Source: Oryzicola mucosus (GTDB lineage Bacteria > Pseudomonadota > Alphaproteobacteria > Rhizobiales > Rhizobiaceae). Taken from it: a DNA stretch of 64,000 nucleotides. Made by a program: the position numbers and the translations under genes. The DNA lies in NCBI RefSeq assembly GCF_014534685.1, contig NZ_JACVVX010000001.1:1070501-1134500 (forward strand). The letters run 5' to 3'. The notes beneath the pieces are model-generated. The model was not told the origin of the DNA and searched no databases. It saw only the letters and a program-made list of their open reading frames with translations. How positions within the stretch are numbered: the first letter of the stretch is position 1; every line of letters starts with the position of its first letter. This document shows, one piece after another, positions 63,541-64,000 of the stretch.

Positions 63541-64000
63541 CCGGAACAGCGTCTTCCGAAAAGGAGCCCCCGGCCTATGCTGAGTTCGGGGTGATGTCGA
63601 ACTTCTCCTTCCTGCGCGGGGCTTCCAAGCCCGAACACCTCGTGGTGACCGGACATCTTCTGGGCTATCGGGCGATGGGAATTGCCGACTGCAACACCGT
63701 TGCCGGCGTCGTGCGCGGCTGGTCGCAGGCGAAGGTCGACAAGGTGACCTATCATCCCGGCTGCCGGCTGGTTTTTGCCGACGGTCTGCCCGACATGCTT
63801 GCCTATCCCCAGGATCGCAAGGGATGGGGGCATCTCTGCCGCATGCTGACGGCTGCCAACCAGCGCGGCGAAAAGGGCGCGCCGAGGTTGTTGAAGGACG
63901 ACCTTTTCGAGTGGGGCGAAAACCTGTCGCTGGCGGTGCTGCCGAGGCTCGGCAAAACCGTGGAAGCCGAAGCCGATCTCATAGGGGCGCTCAAGCGCCG
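63537..64000 (+). CDS. dnaE2: Error-prone DNA polymerase DnaE2 (N-terminal fragment)
   Basis: About 154 codons are present; the gene leaves the window on the right. YAEFGVMSNFSFLRGASKPEH and YRAMGIADCNTVAGVVRGWS are the PHP domain start of the C-family polymerase. The DnaE2-type ASKPEHLV replaces the His-rich start of replicative DnaE. Third gene of the SOS mutasome operon; stop/start overlap with imuB couples translation. Confidence 0.92.
   Translation, partial: MTGTASSEKEPPAYAEFGVMSNFSFLRGASKPEHLVVTGHLLGYRAMGIADCNTVAGVVRGWSQAKVDKVTYHPGCRLVFADGLPDMLAYPQDRKGWGHLCRMLTAANQRGEKGAPRLLKDDLFEWGENLSLAVLPRLGKTVEAEADLIGALKR

Overview
The window is high-GC, gene-dense chromosomal DNA from an alphaproteobacterium. 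It is most likely a Mesorhizobium/Aminobacter-like member of the Hyphomicrobiales. This placement rests on gene content and on DNA sites: a GAAC-N7-GAAC SOS box before imuA-imuB-dnaE2, an mrpAB-fused (Pha-type) antiporter operon, a sdhCDAB operon, a betaine-lipid/lipid-remodelling operon, and YtfQ-type and RbsA-type sugar transport operons. It is inference from protein families; no 16S or other marker RNA is present. I saw no rRNA, tRNA, CRISPR array, insertion sequence, phage or integrase. Apart from three broken genes this is core or stable accessory chromosome.

Layout. 1-3.2 kb: the start of a UbiH-like monooxygenase, tesB, and glnK-amtB behind a sigma-54 promoter. 3.3-6.8 kb: sdhCDAB (minus). 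7-8.7 kb: a frameshifted MliC-like lipoprotein and a membrane diguanylate cyclase. 8.9-12.8 kb: leuC, argG and a lytic transglycosylase. 12.9-16.2 kb: a flavoprotein relic, a zinc metallopeptidase and a second diguanylate cyclase. 16.4-18.8 kb: ffh, chorismate mutase and rpsP. 18.8-24.9 kb: mrpAB-C-D-E-F-G cation/proton antiporter (minus). 25.2-26.3 kb: asd. 26.9-30.8 kb: a four-gene operon plcP-agt-btaA-btaB behind an array of four PhoB-like half-sites, followed by a cold-shock-domain/DUF805 fusion. 31.6-38.7 kb: a sugar ABC transporter with a Gfo/Idh dehydrogenase, a TIM-barrel isomerase and a divergent LacI-type regulator. 38.8-41.2 kb: xylA and its probable LacI-type regulator. 41.6-46.1 kb: a flavin monooxygenase, a tandem-PAS diguanylate cyclase, an Rrf2 regulator, MgtC and a ScpB paralogue. 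46.4-54.6 kb: a sugar-acid dehydratase, a frameshifted EamA permease, and a GntR regulator with a YtfQRT-YjfF-type importer. 54.7-61 kb: small and hypothetical genes, leuB, an FAD oxidoreductase, a CitE-like lyase, DUF1737, a GNAT and a zincin. 61.1-64 kb: the SOS mutasome imuA-imuB-dnaE2 (dnaE2 cut by the window end).

How genes work together. The clearest multi-gene programme is phosphate-starvation lipid replacement: PlcP would strip phospholipid headgroups to diacylglycerol, Agt would glycosylate diacylglycerol, and BtaA/BtaB would convert it to the betaine lipid DGTS. PhoB would control all of these through the site array. Three sugar loci each carry a readable operator: a palindrome between the LacI regulator and the Gfo/Idh operon; a sequence shared by the xylA and lacI-2 promoters; and an inverted repeat before ytfQ whose half-site recurs before the dehydratase gene. 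Nitrogen control (sigma-54, glnK-amtB) and SOS control (LexA box, imuAB-dnaE2) are also visible. No wholly new system is evident. The best candidates for new biology are the CSD-DUF805 fusion next to the lipid operon, the uncharacterised-substrate Gfo/Idh plus TIM-barrel sugar locus, and the TIGR02587/TIGR02588-type membrane pair.
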